64,000 bases of DNA from Microbacterium sp. CSI-V (GTDB taxonomy: Bacteria; Actinomycetota; Actinomycetes; Actinomycetales; Microbacteriaceae): contig NZ_MTQM01000006.1 of NCBI RefSeq assembly GCF_001984105.1, forward strand, positions 124,001 through 188,000, read 5' to 3'. The notes beneath the pieces were generated by a model. It had not been told where the DNA came from. It saw only the letters and a program-made list of their open reading frames with translations, and did not search any database. This document shows positions 13,289 to 24,310 of this stretch, in pieces (within the stretch, counting starts at the first letter, position 1; each line of letters starts with the position of its first letter). The position numbers and the translations under genes are program-made.

Positions 13289-13339
13289 ATCCCTCGTCAT
13301 TCGGGGAAGCAACCCCGTGGTCCGTGCGTTGCCGCTCAG

Positions 13340-13345
13340 TAGGAT
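13340..13345 (+). promoter_or_regulatory. Candidate -10 hexamer for sodA
   Basis: TAGGAT fits TANNNT and would give a leader of about 54 nt. No clear -35 is seen. It lies in the gap after the whiA terminator, so a promoter is required in this stretch. Confidence 0.4.
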
Positions 13346-13405
13346 GAACACGTCACCCTCGCTGCGCCGAGGCTTCGGTGCAGCGCCGATTCGGAAGTAG
13401 AGAAC

Positions 13406-14032
13406 ATGGCGAAGTACACGCTGCCCGAACTGCCCTACGACTACTCCGCGCTGGAGCCGCACATCAGCGCGACCATCATGGAGCTGCACCACAGCAAGCA
13501 CCACCAGACGTACGTCAACGGCGCGAACACCACGCTCGACCTCCTCGCCGAGGCGCGCGAGAAGGGCGATTTCGCGAACATCAACCGCCTGCAGAAGGAC
13601 CTCGCGTTCAACCTCGGCGGCCACACGAACCACTCGATCTTCTGGACGAACCTCTCGCCCAACGGCGGCGACAAGCCCACCGGCGACCTCGAGGCCGCGA
13701 TCGACGACCAGTTCGGGTCGTTCGACGCCTTCCGTGGCCAGTTCACCGCCGCGGCGCTCGGCGTGCAGGGCTCGGGCTGGGCCGGCCTGTTCTGGGACTC
13801 GATCGGTCAGAACCTGATCATCCAGCAGTTCTTCGACCAGCAGGGCCAGATCGTCGCGGGCACCGTCCCGCTGCTGCTCCTGGACGTCTGGGAGCACGCG
13901 TACTACCTCGACTACAAGAACGTCCGCGCGGACTACGTGAAGGCGTTCTGGAACATCGCCAACTGGGCCGATGCGCAGGAGCGTTTCGCGGCCGCCCGTG
14001 AGAAGACCACGGGTCTGCTGGTACTGTCGTAA
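13406..14032 (+). CDS. sodA: Superoxide dismutase (Mn/Fe type)
   Basis: 208 residues. It dismutates superoxide to peroxide and oxygen in the cytoplasm. The metal-binding and active-site blocks of Mn/Fe superoxide dismutases are present: [13 protein letters not shown] (ligand H28), [10 protein letters not shown] and [11 protein letters not shown] (ligands D and H). [15 protein letters not shown] glycine/glutamine spacing ([12 protein letters not shown]) favours manganese, though metal choice cannot be proved from sequence. It is monocistronic: terminators flank it on both sides. Confidence 0.97.
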   Translation: MAKYTLPELPYDYSALEPHISATIMELHHSKHHQTYVNGANTTLDLLAEAREKGDFANINRLQKDLAFNLGGHTNHSIFWTNLSPNGGDKPTGDLEAAIDDQFGSFDAFRGQFTAAALGVQGSGWAGLFWDSIGQNLIIQQFFDQQGQIVAGTVPLLLLDVWEHAYYLDYKNVRADYVKAFWNIANWADAQERFAAAREKTTGLLVLS

Positions 14033-14040
14033 ACGGCGTG

Positions 14041-14079
14041 GGCGTCCCGACGGGACACCCCGTCGGGACGCCGTTGTCC
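14041..14079 (+). terminator. Hairpin terminator after sodA
   Basis: A perfect 14-bp GC-rich stem (14041-14054 with 14059-14072) with a 4-nt loop, followed by a short GTTGTCCG tail without a true U-tract. Confidence 0.75.
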
Positions 14080-14121
14080 GCCAGCGAACACCGCAATCAC
14101 GCGCTTCTCGCGCACAACTGA

Positions 14122-15147
<1,026 letters not shown>

Positions 15148-15153
15148 CCCTCC

Positions 15154-16358
<1,205 letters not shown>

Positions 16359-16368
<10 letters not shown>

Positions 16369-17147
16369 ACCGCACCCCCCTCATCGCGGGCAACTGGAAG
16401 ATGAATCTCGACCACCTGCAGGCGGTCGCGTTCGTCCAGAAGCTGCACTGGACGCTGAAGGATGCGAAGCACGAGAGCGGCAGCGTGGAGGTGGCGGTCT
16501 TCCCGCCCTTCACCGACCTGCGCACCGTGCAGACGCTTCTCGACGCCGACAAGATCGAGTTCGCCCTCGGCGGTCAGGACCTCTCGGCCCATGACTCCGG
16601 CGCGTACACGGGCGAGATCTCGGGTCAGTTCCTCGCCAAGCTCGACGCGCGCTACGTGATCATCGGTCACTCGGAGCGCCGGCAGTTCCACCACGAGACC
16701 GACGAGGTCGTCGCGGCCAAGACCCAGGCGGCGCTCCGCCACGGCCTGGTCCCGGTCATCTGCGTCGGTGAGACCTCCGAAGACCTCGAGAAGTTCGGCG
16801 CCAGCGCCGTTCCCGTGGGTCAGCTCGAGGTCGCGCTCGAGGGCGTGGCATCCGATGCCGACATCGTCGTGGCGTACGAACCGGTCTGGGCCATCGGCTC
16901 CGGCCAGGCCGCCACGCCCGACCAGGCGCAGGAGGTCTGCGCGAAGCTGCGTGCCGTCGTGGCCGACAAGCTCGGTGCCGATGCGGCAGCGCGCACGCGC
17001 ATCCTCTACGGCGGTTCGGTGAAGTCGGGCAACATCGCCGGCTTCATGCGCGAGCCCGACGTCGACGGTGCGCTGGTGGGCGGCGCGAGCCTCGTCGTGG
17101 ACGAGTTCGCGGCGATCATCCGCTACCAGAAGCACGTCGGAGTCTGA
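16359..17147 (+). CDS. tpiA: Triosephosphate isomerase
   Basis: 262 residues. It interconverts dihydroxyacetone phosphate and glyceraldehyde 3-phosphate. Catalytic residues are visible: K14 in GNWKMN, the electrophilic histidine in IIGHSERR, and the general base glutamate in AYEPVWAIG; LYGGSVKSGN is the phosphate loop. The ATG at 16359, inside the end of pgk, gives the standard N-terminus (MVLNRTPLIAGNWKMN). A long hairpin terminator closes the operon. Confidence 0.98.
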
Positions 17148-17150
17148 CCG

Positions 17151-17191
17151 ACACGGGATGCCCGCGGCCTCGCGCCGCGGGCATCCCGTGT
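17151..17191 (+). terminator. Long hairpin terminator after tpiA
   Basis: A perfect 18-bp stem (17151-17168 with 17174-17191) with a 5-nt loop, starting 3 bp after the tpiA stop. There is no U-tract. As with the whiA terminator, the two arms carry GGATGCC and GGCATCC. Confidence 0.8.
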
Positions 17192-17208
17192 GTCCGGCCG
17201 CCTCCCCG

Positions 17209-17214
17209 TATACT
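17209..17214 (+). promoter_or_regulatory. -10 hexamer TATACT of secG
   Basis: A near-consensus -10 located between the tpiA terminator and secG, giving a leader of about 40 nt that includes AAAGG before the GTG. The -35 is weak. Confidence 0.55.
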
Positions 17215-17260
17215 TGACGCTTGTGCGGTCCGATCCGACCGCCGCGAAAGGCTTTCGACA

Positions 17261-17509
17261 GTGCAGATTCTCGAGTTCGTCCTGCAGGTGTTCCTGGGCG
17301 TGACCAGCCTCCTGCTGACCCTGCTCATCCTGCTCCACAAGGGACGTGGAGGCGGCCTCTCCGACATGTTCGGCGGCGGCATGAGCTCGGCTCTCGGCTC
17401 GTCGGGCCTCGCCGAACGCAACCTCAACCGATTCACGATCGTCCTGGCCCTGGTGTGGTTCATCACCATCGTCGGTCTCGGTCTCCTCACCAAGTTCGCG
17501 GAGCTCTGA
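17261..17509 (+). CDS. secG: Preprotein translocase subunit SecG
   Basis: 82 residues with two transmembrane helices (residues ~4-26 and ~55-77) separated by the conserved glycine-rich cytoplasmic loop LLHKGRGGGLSDMFGGG. SecG is the small auxiliary subunit of the SecYEG channel in the cytoplasmic membrane. The GTG start follows AAAGG. The tpiA-secG order is common in Gram-positive genomes. Its stop is 1 bp from the start of rbpA. Confidence 0.97.
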   Translation: MQILEFVLQVFLGVTSLLLTLLILLHKGRGGGLSDMFGGGMSSALGSSGLAERNLNRFTIVLALVWFITIVGLGLLTKFAEL

Positions 17510-17510
17510 C

Positions 17511-17864
17511 ATGGCCACTGGCGGCAACGCCATCCGCGGCACGCGCGTCGGCGCGGGCCCGATGGGAGAACAGGACCACGGCTTCCACGCCGATCGCGTC
17601 GCGGTCTCGTACTGGGACGCCCTCGGCAACGAGACCGTCCGCTACTTCGCGGCGGGCATCCCCGACGACGAGATCCCCGAGACGATCGACTCTCCGCACT
17701 CCGGTCTTCCCGCCGGCCGCGACAAGAACAACCCGCCGGCCCTGGCCAAGACCGAGCCCTACAAGACGCACCTGGCCTACGTGAAGGAGCGCCGTACCGA
17801 CGAGGAAGCGGCGTCGCTCCTCGACGACGCGCTGCAGCAGCTGCGCGAGCGCCGGGGCCAGTAA
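17511..17864 (+). CDS. rbpA: RNA polymerase-binding protein RbpA
   Basis: 117 residues. RbpA is an actinobacterial factor that binds the primary sigma factor and stabilises the open promoter complex. The N-terminal RGTRVGAGPMGE, the central IPETIDSPHSGLPAG and the C-terminal helix KTHLAYVKERRTDEEAASLL match the family. Positions where zinc-binding RbpA proteins carry cysteines (the WxCPxxG region) are here DSPHSG, and the protein contains no cysteine at all, so it belongs to the zinc-free type. It is coupled to secG. Confidence 0.93.
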   Translation: MATGGNAIRGTRVGAGPMGEQDHGFHADRVAVSYWDALGNETVRYFAAGIPDDEIPETIDSPHSGLPAGRDKNNPPALAKTEPYKTHLAYVKERRTDEEAASLLDDALQQLRERRGQ

Positions 17865-17876
17865 GACCTTCCGTTC

Positions 17877-18626
17877 TCACCGGACCGGGCTGGTCGTCAC
17901 GATCCTGGTCCACGGTCCGTCCGGGACGTCGTCCTCGTCGACGAACGCCCAGTCGACGCGGTCGTCTTCGCCGTCGAGCTCGCGGAAGCCCAGGCAACCG
18001 TTGAGCGCGGGGGAGACATCGAGACCGGCGCCGTTGAACCGCGTGTTGTCCGGACGACGATCGTCGGAGCCGAAGACGTAGGCGGCGTCGCGGTACTCGC
18101 CGGGACCGGCGTCTTGGATCTGGCCGTAGCACAGCCGGTCGCCCTTGCGCAGCACCACCCAACGGTTCTTCATCAGGCTGACCGTCGGGTCGGCGACGTC
18201 GGCGGCGTACGGCGCCTCCGAAGCCCACGGGATCACTTTCCCGCGCTCGGCGAAGCCCACGTCGTCGTTGACGTCGTCGTACGGCAGATCGAGGTAGAAG
18301 GGGTTCTCGAGGGGCGTCATCCGCGTCGGGAAGTACCCGTTCTCCGCCGTGCGCGGTTCCGTGCGGCACTGCGTGCCCTCGGACACCCCGTCGCAGCCCC
18401 CGTACGACGCCAGCCATCGCGAGTCGTAGGTCGACAGACGCTGGCTGCCGTCGGACGCGCTCGGGTCGAACACCTCGCCGACCCAGAAGGTCGTCGCCAC
18501 GATGTCGGTGTGCCACGGGTACCCGGTGTCGGGAAGCGGAGCGGGCGCGGTCGCGGGCGCGCATGCCACGACGCCGGCGGCGACGAGCACCCCGAGGGCA
18601 CCCGCCGCCGCCGCGCGGCGTGTCAT
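17877..18626 (-). CDS. Secreted lipoprotein, possibly double-psi beta-barrel; last gene of polysaccharide operon
   Basis: 249 residues. An N-terminal signal ends in a lipobox (GVVAC), so the mature protein should be anchored to the outer face of the membrane. The C-terminal half (NRWVVLRKGDRLCYGQIQ, then GLDVSPALNGCLGF and WAFVDEDDVPDGPW) recalls the double-psi beta-barrel of expansin/RlpA-like wall proteins, where a conserved aspartate lies in an LDxS-type turn; that is inference. Several cysteines could pair outside the cell. Its ATG overlaps the deacetylase stop (ATGA), so it is co-translated with it. Function is unknown; context suggests binding or trimming of the exported polysaccharide. 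Confidence 0.75.
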   Translation of the reverse strand: MTRRAAAAGALGVLVAAGVVACAPATAPAPLPDTGYPWHTDIVATTFWVGEVFDPSASDGSQRLSTYDSRWLASYGGCDGVSEGTQCRTEPRTAENGYFPTRMTPLENPFYLDLPYDDVNDDVGFAERGKVIPWASEAPYAADVADPTVSLMKNRWVVLRKGDRLCYGQIQDAGPGEYRDAAYVFGSDDRRPDNTRFNGAGLDVSPALNGCLGFRELDGEDDRVDWAFVDEDDVPDGPWTRIVTTSPVR

Positions 18627-20071
18627 CCGGTGACGTCGCTCTCGGTGGGCTGGAAGAGCTCGACCGGACCCTGGGGCGGCGTCGTCGTGTCGGGGGCGAC
18701 GCGGCTGACGCCGGCGACCGGGGAGAGGGGTGGCGCCCCGGCGCTGTCGTAGAGCGCGAGGTCGTCCGTGCGCAGCGTCCCGTTGCCGAAGATCGTCAGC
18801 GCGAAGCTGATCCCGTTGTACCCGTCCGGGATCGCCGGCGTCGTCCAGTCGGCCTCGGTCCAGTCGGTCGCCGAGGCGTACCAGGGGCTCGAGGTCCAGT
18901 ACGACCATGCCCCCGCGGTCGAGCGCAGATACACGGCGAACTGCGTCACGCCGCTGGCGCGGTACCACTCGCGGAGCGTGTACGTGCGGCCCGGCGTCAC
19001 CGTCGGAGCGCACTGGCCCAGATCGAACTGCGGGAGCAGCTTCGCGTCGCCGTCGACGTACCCGGTCATGGTGATCCCGCTCGAGATGGCGCCGCCGTGC
19101 GCGGGCGATCCCGTCTCGAAGGCGGGGGTGTTGGTGCCCCAGCCGCCGCGCATCCAGCAGTCCGGCGCCCCCTGCTCCATGCCGGGGTTCACGATGCCGT
19201 TGGTCGAACCGGTCGGGGCGGGCACCGACGGCCCGTCGACGAGCGGCTTGGTCGTCCCGCCGATGACGCTGCCGATCGTCTTGACGACGGTTCCGGCAGC
19301 CTGCCGCGTCTTCAGCCACGAGACGAACTGCGAGAACACGGTCGGGGTGATGGCAAGATCGCTGCACGCGTCGGCGCAGATGTCGTGGAACGTGTACTGC
19401 ACCCAGCCGCCGCCGTTCTTCTCGGCGTTGGTGACCCCCTGCTTGAGATCGTCGAGCGTCCAGGTCGCATCGACCTGGTCGAGCGCCTTGAGGGCGAACG
19501 GAGCCGCGGGCTTGGTCGATTCGGCGTACGCGCAGTCCGGGCACCCGAAGCGACTGCGGATGTCTCCCAGCAGCCGGGCGCTGTTGTAGCCGCAGTCGGC
19601 CGCGGCCTTCTCGACGTCGGGAGTGCTGGAGGCGAACGGGTACGCGAAACTGCGGACCGTGAAGCCCCACGACGTCAGGTTCTTCCGGTCGGTGCAGATC
19701 TGCCGCTTCGCCTCGTCGACGCTCACCTGCGCGAGATCGGGGTGGTTCACCGTGTGGCCGCCGATCTCGTGCCCCGCACTCGCGAGGTTCGTCAGGTCGG
19801 CGCGGGTCATATGTCCGGCCGCGCCGATGAAGCCTGACGGGACGTAGAACGTCGCCTTCATCCCGTTCGCCTTCAGCGCCGGCAGAGCGTTCAGTTGGTT
19901 GGCGTTGGCGTCGTCGAACGTGAGACTCACGACCGTGCGCGTGGCCGCCTGAGCGGGGGACGGCGCGACGGCGACGAGACCGGCGAGAGGGATCGCCGCG
20001 AGGGCGACGGCGGCGATCGTGAGACGCAGGCGACGCCGTCGTCGGTTCGGAGTGGGGGGAGCGGGGACCAT
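18623..20071 (-). CDS. Secreted polysaccharide deacetylase (NodB domain) with C-terminal carbohydrate-binding-like region
   Basis: 482 residues from the ATG at 20071, which has GAGAAAGG 8 nt upstream. An in-frame ATG at 20119 would overlap the glmS stop (ATGA) and add 16 residues. A signal peptide (arginine-rich start, hydrophobic core, cleavage near AQA-AT, residue ~42) exports it. The NodB domain shows TFDD (51-54) and the metal motif HTVNH (106-110), so it should be a metal-dependent de-N-acetylase. After ~residue 290 a beta-rich module (NGIVNPGMEQ, LREWYRASG, WTEADWTTPAIPDGYNG) looks like a carbohydrate-binding jelly roll. It probably modifies the polymer made by the divergent GT2 enzyme. 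Confidence 0.88.
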   Translation of the reverse strand: MVPAPPTPNRRRRRLRLTIAAVALAAIPLAGLVAVAPSPAQAATRTVVSLTFDDANANQLNALPALKANGMKATFYVPSGFIGAAGHMTRADLTNLASAGHEIGGHTVNHPDLAQVSVDEAKRQICTDRKNLTSWGFTVRSFAYPFASSTPDVEKAAADCGYNSARLLGDIRSRFGCPDCAYAESTKPAAPFALKALDQVDATWTLDDLKQGVTNAEKNGGGWVQYTFHDICADACSDLAITPTVFSQFVSWLKTRQAAGTVVKTIGSVIGGTTKPLVDGPSVPAPTGSTNGIVNPGMEQGAPDCWMRGGWGTNTPAFETGSPAHGGAISSGITMTGYVDGDAKLLPQFDLGQCAPTVTPGRTYTLREWYRASGVTQFAVYLRSTAGAWSYWTSSPWYASATDWTEADWTTPAIPDGYNGISFALTIFGNGTLRTDDLALYDSAGAPPLSPVAGVSRVAPDTTTPPQGPVELFQPTESDVTG

Positions 20072-20115
20072 GCGGGCGGCCTTTCTCGGGAGGGGAAGCC
20101 GAGCCGGGGGCGTCG

Positions 20116-21918
20116 TCATGCGACGGTCACCGACTTGGCGAGATTGCGGGGCTTGTCGACGTTGCGCTGGAGACGCAGAGCCAGCTCGCGGGAGAACAGC
20201 TGCAACGGCACGACCGTCTCCAACGGCCCCCAGGACGGGCCGGTGCGCGGCAGCTGGAGCGGGAGGCCCCCCACCCGCAGGGCCCGTTCGCCCACGCGGA
20301 TCACCCGCCCACCGCGGGCCTCGACCTCGGCGATGTCGACGTCCAGGCGCGGGTCGCCGTCGTCGACGACGAACACCGGGGTCCCGGCATCCACCAGGGC
20401 CAACGGGCCGTGCTTCAGCTCGCCCGCGGCGTGATGCTCCGCCCAGCGGTACGAGAGCTCCTTCAGCTTCAGCGCGCCCTCGGCGGCGTACACGAGACCC
20501 GCGCCGCGACCGAGGAACAGGAACCCGGAGGCCGTCACCAGATCGGCGGCGAGATCCGCGGCTCGATCGCGCCAGGCGTGCAGGGCTCCCGAGAGGGCGT
20601 CGGGCGTCGCGGCCAGCGCGTTCAGGTCGGCGTCGAGGACGGCGGCATCCGCGCGCCCCGACATGGACAGCCCCGACAGGGCTACGCACGCGCCCGTGAG
20701 CACCTGCGCCACGAACGTCTTCGTCGCTGCGACACCGATCTCGGGCCCCGCGAGACAATCGAACACGGCGTCCGCTCGACGCGCCAGAGACGACGCGGTG
20801 TTGTTGGTGAGGGCCAGCACCGTGCCGTGACCGGACGGCAGTCCGTCCAGCGCACGCAGCACGTCGGCGGTCTCGCCGGATTGACTCATCGCCACCACGA
20901 GGGTGCGCGGCTCCCACACCTCGTGCGCGGCCTCGCTCGCCGTCAGTGCGCGCGTGGGGATGCGTCCCACCCGCGCGAACACCCCGGCGAGCGCTCGTCC
21001 GGCGTGCAGCGACGTGCCGCAGCCGAGGACCGCCACCCGGTCGATCTCCTCCACCGGGGGGAGCCCCAGACGGTTCCACAGGGCGCCGTCGCGGATGCTC
21101 GGGGCCAGGGCGTCGAGCACGCGTCGAGCGACCACCGGCTGCTCGTCGATCTCATTGCCCATGTGGTCGTCGTGCCGGCCGCCGCGGGACAGCAGCGTCA
21201 CCTCGGGAACCGGCCAGAGTCCGCGCGGCCGGTCGCTCCCGCCCGAACGGTGCCAGTGCGCGCCGGCCGCGTCGATGTCGACGACGTCGTCGTCTTCGAG
21301 CACGCGGAACGCGGACACGAACGGCGCGACCGCGCCGACATCGCGCGCGAGATACACCCCGTCGCCGCCGTCCGCGAGGATCAGCGGCGATCCGTGGGCG
21401 GTTCCGGCCAGCGCACCGGTCCGGGAGTCCAACGCGACCACGGCCCACGACCCCACCAGATGGGTCGCCGTGTCCGCGAGCGCCTCACCGAGATCCATGC
21501 CGACGCTCACCGCCTCCTCGAGCAGATGGACGATGACCTCGGTGTCGACGTCGGTCGCGAGACGGTGGCCGGCCGACCGCAGGCGTTCCCGCAGCGCACC
21601 CGCGTTCTCGACGATGCCGTTGTGGACCACGAACAGACGGCCCCCGCAATCCTCGAGGGGGTGCGCGTTGCGTTCGCTCACGCCGCCGTGGGTGGCCCAC
21701 CGGGTGTGGCCGATCGCCGCGGTGGTGGCATCCGTGTCCGACTCGACGGCGTCGGCAAGCGCCTCCACGCCGTCCAGGGTGCGCACGTGCATCGCCGTTC
21801 CGTCGGGGCGGCGGGCGGCGATGCCCGCGGAATCGTAGCCGCGGTACTCCAGTCGGGCGAGGGCCACGCGCGCGTGGGTCGCCGCGGACGGGCCCCGGAA
21901 CGCGGTGATGCCGCACAT
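20116..21918 (-). CDS. glmS: Glutamine--fructose-6-phosphate aminotransferase (isomerising)
   Basis: 600 residues. It makes glucosamine 6-phosphate from fructose 6-phosphate and glutamine, the entry step to UDP-GlcNAc. The N-terminal nucleophile is C2 (MCGITAF), followed by the amidotransferase blocks GYDSAGIA and HTRWATHGGVSERNAHP; two SIS domains follow (GCGTSLHAGRAL, SQSGETADVL) and the conserved end NLAKSVTVA closes it. Because it sits inside a polysaccharide operon it may be a second, dedicated copy; that needs the rest of the genome. Its start overlaps the epimerase stop by 1 nt (TGATG). There is no glmS ribozyme upstream, which would not fit within the overlap. Confidence 0.95.
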   Translation of the reverse strand: MCGITAFRGPSAATHARVALARLEYRGYDSAGIAARRPDGTAMHVRTLDGVEALADAVESDTDATTAAIGHTRWATHGGVSERNAHPLEDCGGRLFVVHNGIVENAGALRERLRSAGHRLATDVDTEVIVHLLEEAVSVGMDLGEALADTATHLVGSWAVVALDSRTGALAGTAHGSPLILADGGDGVYLARDVGAVAPFVSAFRVLEDDDVVDIDAAGAHWHRSGGSDRPRGLWPVPEVTLLSRGGRHDDHMGNEIDEQPVVARRVLDALAPSIRDGALWNRLGLPPVEEIDRVAVLGCGTSLHAGRALAGVFARVGRIPTRALTASEAAHEVWEPRTLVVAMSQSGETADVLRALDGLPSGHGTVLALTNNTASSLARRADAVFDCLAGPEIGVAATKTFVAQVLTGACVALSGLSMSGRADAAVLDADLNALAATPDALSGALHAWRDRAADLAADLVTASGFLFLGRGAGLVYAAEGALKLKELSYRWAEHHAAGELKHGPLALVDAGTPVFVVDDGDPRLDVDIAEVEARGGRVIRVGERALRVGGLPLQLPRTGPSWGPLETVVPLQLFSRELALRLQRNVDKPRNLAKSVTVA

Positions 21919-22982
21919 CAGAGCACCCCGCGGAAGGATCCCGTGCCGGCGAGGGGCATGGCGTCGGAGGCGAGGCGCTCGCGGGCGAGCAGATCGGCGG
22001 CGACCCGGAGGATCGTCGTGGTCAGCGACGTCTGCGGCTCGTAGCCGACCAGGTCGTTGGCCTTGGTGTTGTCGGGAACCCGGCGACGCATGTCCTCGAA
22101 CCCCGGGGCGTAGGCCTGGTCGTAGGGGATCAGCTGGATCTCGCTCCGGCTGTCGAGCGTGCGGACGATCTCGTGGGCGAGGTCCAGGATCGAGATCTCC
22201 CGAGCCCCGCCGAGGTTGCACGCCTGCCCGCGTGCGCGCGGATCGCGTTCGATGCGCACCATGGCGGGCACGACGTCCTCCACCGCCGAGAAGCATCGGG
22301 TCTGCTGCCCGTCGCCGAACACGGTCAACGGGTGCCCCCTGAGCGCCTGGCCGACGAGGTTCGGGAAGACCATCCCGTATCGACCGGTCTGCCGCGGGCC
22401 CACGGTGTTGAAGAGTCGGACGATCGCGACGTCGAGGCCCTCCTGATCGCAGTAGGCCTTCGCGAAGGCCTCGTCGATGCCCTTCGCGCCGGCGTACGTC
22501 CACCGCGAGAGGAGGGGGTCGCCGAGGATGCGGTCGGAGTCCTCCCGCAGGCGGTCGGCGGTGTTCTTGCCGTAGACCTCGCTCGTGGACACCAGGAGGA
22601 CCGACGCCTGCCGCTCGATCGCCGCGGTGAGGACGTTCTCGGTGCCGTGGATGTTGATACGGAGGCCGCGCAGCGGCTGCTCGACGATGAGCTTCACGCC
22701 GACGGCGGCCGCGAGGTGGAACACCCGGTCGCAGGATTCCATGGCCTGGCCGACCGTCTTGGTGTTGAGGATCGAGCCGTGGATCATCTGCAGGCGCGGG
22801 TTGTCGGCGACCCCGGCCAGGTTGCGCGCCGACCCGGTCGAGAGGTCGTCGAGGACGGTGACCTCGTCCCCGGCGGCCAGCAGGTGCTCGACGAGGTGGC
22901 TGCCCACGAAGCCGGCGCCACCGGTGACGAGGGTGCGGTGCGCCGTGCGGTCGCCCGACGGGTAGATCGGGACCCCGCTCAC
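21918..22982 (-). CDS. NAD-dependent nucleotide-sugar epimerase/dehydratase (extended SDR)
   Basis: 354 residues. The Rossmann motif GGAGFVGS (residues 21-28) and the catalytic set VSTSEVYG with Y163-AGA-K167 (YxxxK) define an extended short-chain dehydrogenase acting on a UDP- or dTDP-sugar. The block LFNTVGPRQTGRYGMVFPNLV is typical of UDP-hexose 4-epimerases and UDP-glucuronate decarboxylases; which of these cannot be settled by motif. The GTG start overlaps the stop of the preceding dehydrogenase (GTGA). The dehydrogenase-epimerase pair resembles TviB/TviC or WbpO/WbpP, which make UDP-GalNAc-uronic acid; this is a hypothesis. Confidence 0.88.
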   Translation of the reverse strand: MSGVPIYPSGDRTAHRTLVTGGAGFVGSHLVEHLLAAGDEVTVLDDLSTGSARNLAGVADNPRLQMIHGSILNTKTVGQAMESCDRVFHLAAAVGVKLIVEQPLRGLRINIHGTENVLTAAIERQASVLLVSTSEVYGKNTADRLREDSDRILGDPLLSRWTYAGAKGIDEAFAKAYCDQEGLDVAIVRLFNTVGPRQTGRYGMVFPNLVGQALRGHPLTVFGDGQQTRCFSAVEDVVPAMVRIERDPRARGQACNLGGAREISILDLAHEIVRTLDSRSEIQLIPYDQAYAPGFEDMRRRVPDNTKANDLVGYEPQTSLTTTILRVAADLLARERLASDAMPLAGTGSFRGVL

Positions 22983-24310
22983 AGCAGCACCCGCCCGGGG
23001 ATGTCGGAGCTGCGATACGTGCCGTCCAGGACGACGGCGTCGCCGTCGAGCCAGTTCAGATCGGAGTCGTGGTGGCGCGTGTGGACGAGGACGACGTCGG
23101 GGTGGAAGGCCGCCGGGTCGGTGAGCGAATCCCGTTCGCGTCCGGAGCCGAGATGGATGTGCGGCGCGTGGGTGTCCACGTACTGCACCTCCGCGCCGGC
23201 GTCGATGAGTCCGTCGATGATCTCCAGCGCGGGGGACTCGCGGAGGTCGGCGACGTCGGGCTTGTACGTGACGCCGACGATCAGCACCCGGGCGCCGAGC
23301 GTGCCCTTCCCGGCCCGGCCGAGGACGTCGCGCACGCGGTCGACCACGCGCCGGGGTCGCGCGGCGATGCGGGTCATCGCTTCGGTGATCACCCCGGCAT
23401 CCACGTGGAGGGCCTTCAGCTGCCACAGCAGGTAGTGCGGGTCGCACGGGATGCAGTGTCCGCCCACCCCCGGTCCGGGATAGAAGGCCATGAAGCCGTA
23501 CGGCTTGGTGCTGGCCGCCTCGATCACCTCGGTGACGGGGACGTCGAGCGCCCCGCAGATGTCGGCGAACTCGTTGGCGAGCGCGATGTTCACCGCGCGG
23601 AAGGTGTTCTCGAGCAGCTTGGTCATCTCGGCCGTCGCCAGACTCGACACGGGGTGCACGCGCGCGGCGTATCGCGAGAGCAGACGCACGCCCTCTTCCT
23701 GGCACTGCGGCGTGGCGCCGCCGACGACGCGGGGCACCACCTCCTGCGCGAAACCGACGTTCCCGGGGTCGATACGCTCGGCGCTGAAGGTGACGAAGAC
23801 GTCCCGGCCGACCTCCAGCCCCCGCTCGCGAAGCGGCTGCTCGACGAGGTCGTGGGTGCAGCCGACGTAGGTCGTGGAGGTCAGCATGATCAGCTGGCCG
23901 GGGCGAGCCGCGGCGACGACGGTGGCGCACGCCGCCCGCAGCGGGGCGAGATCGGGGACCTGCTGGTGGTCGACGGGGGTCGGCACGCACACGACGATCG
24001 CGGCGGCCCGGGCGAGCTCCGAGACGTCGCTGGTGAGACGGAACTCCCGCGGCGCGCGCAGGGCGGCTTCGAGGCGGTCGCGGTCGGAGTCGATCAGGTC
24101 GGCGCCGCGGGCGGCGATGGTGCGCAGCCGCCGGGGCGAGGCATCCAGCGCCAGGACCCGCGAGCCGCTCGCCCGGTAGGCGAGAGCCGTGGGCAGACCC
24201 ACGTAGCCGAGTCCCACGATCGCGACGTCGAAGTCGAACGGTGGGGGAGCAGCCGGCTCCGTCGCGGCCGTCGACAGCGGCGCGGTCGCACGGACATCGA
24301 GTGTGGACAT
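22979..24310 (-). CDS. UDP-sugar 6-dehydrogenase (WecC/WbpA/TviB-like)
   Basis: 443 residues. It oxidises the C6 hydroxyl of a UDP-hexose or UDP-N-acetylhexosamine to the uronic acid in two NAD-dependent steps. NAD site GLGYVG at 33-38; central domain with STTYVGCT, FSAERIDPGN and TKLLENTFRAVNIALANE; catalytic cysteine C286 in GVGGHCIPCDPHYL; C-terminal GVTYKPDVADLRESP. The GGHCIPCDP context fits the UDP-N-acetylhexosamine dehydrogenase branch better than UDP-glucose dehydrogenases, but specificity is inferred. GGAGG lies 6 nt before the chosen ATG. It is first in the five-gene operon. Confidence 0.9.
   Translation of the reverse strand: MSTLDVRATAPLSTAATEPAAPPPFDFDVAIVGLGYVGLPTALAYRASGSRVLALDASPRRLRTIAARGADLIDSDRDRLEAALRAPREFRLTSDVSELARAAAIVVCVPTPVDHQQVPDLAPLRAACATVVAAARPGQLIMLTSTTYVGCTHDLVEQPLRERGLEVGRDVFVTFSAERIDPGNVGFAQEVVPRVVGGATPQCQEEGVRLLSRYAARVHPVSSLATAEMTKLLENTFRAVNIALANEFADICGALDVPVTEVIEAASTKPYGFMAFYPGPGVGGHCIPCDPHYLLWQLKALHVDAGVITEAMTRIAARPRRVVDRVRDVLGRAGKGTLGARVLIVGVTYKPDVADLRESPALEIIDGLIDAGAEVQYVDTHAPHIHLGSGRERDSLTDPAAFHPDVVLVHTRHHDSDLNWLDGDAVVLDGTYRSSDIPGRVLL

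Noticed and set aside
20116..21918. glmS ribozyme upstream of glmS
   Set aside because: The glmS start overlaps the preceding gene by one base, so there is no leader for a ribozyme.
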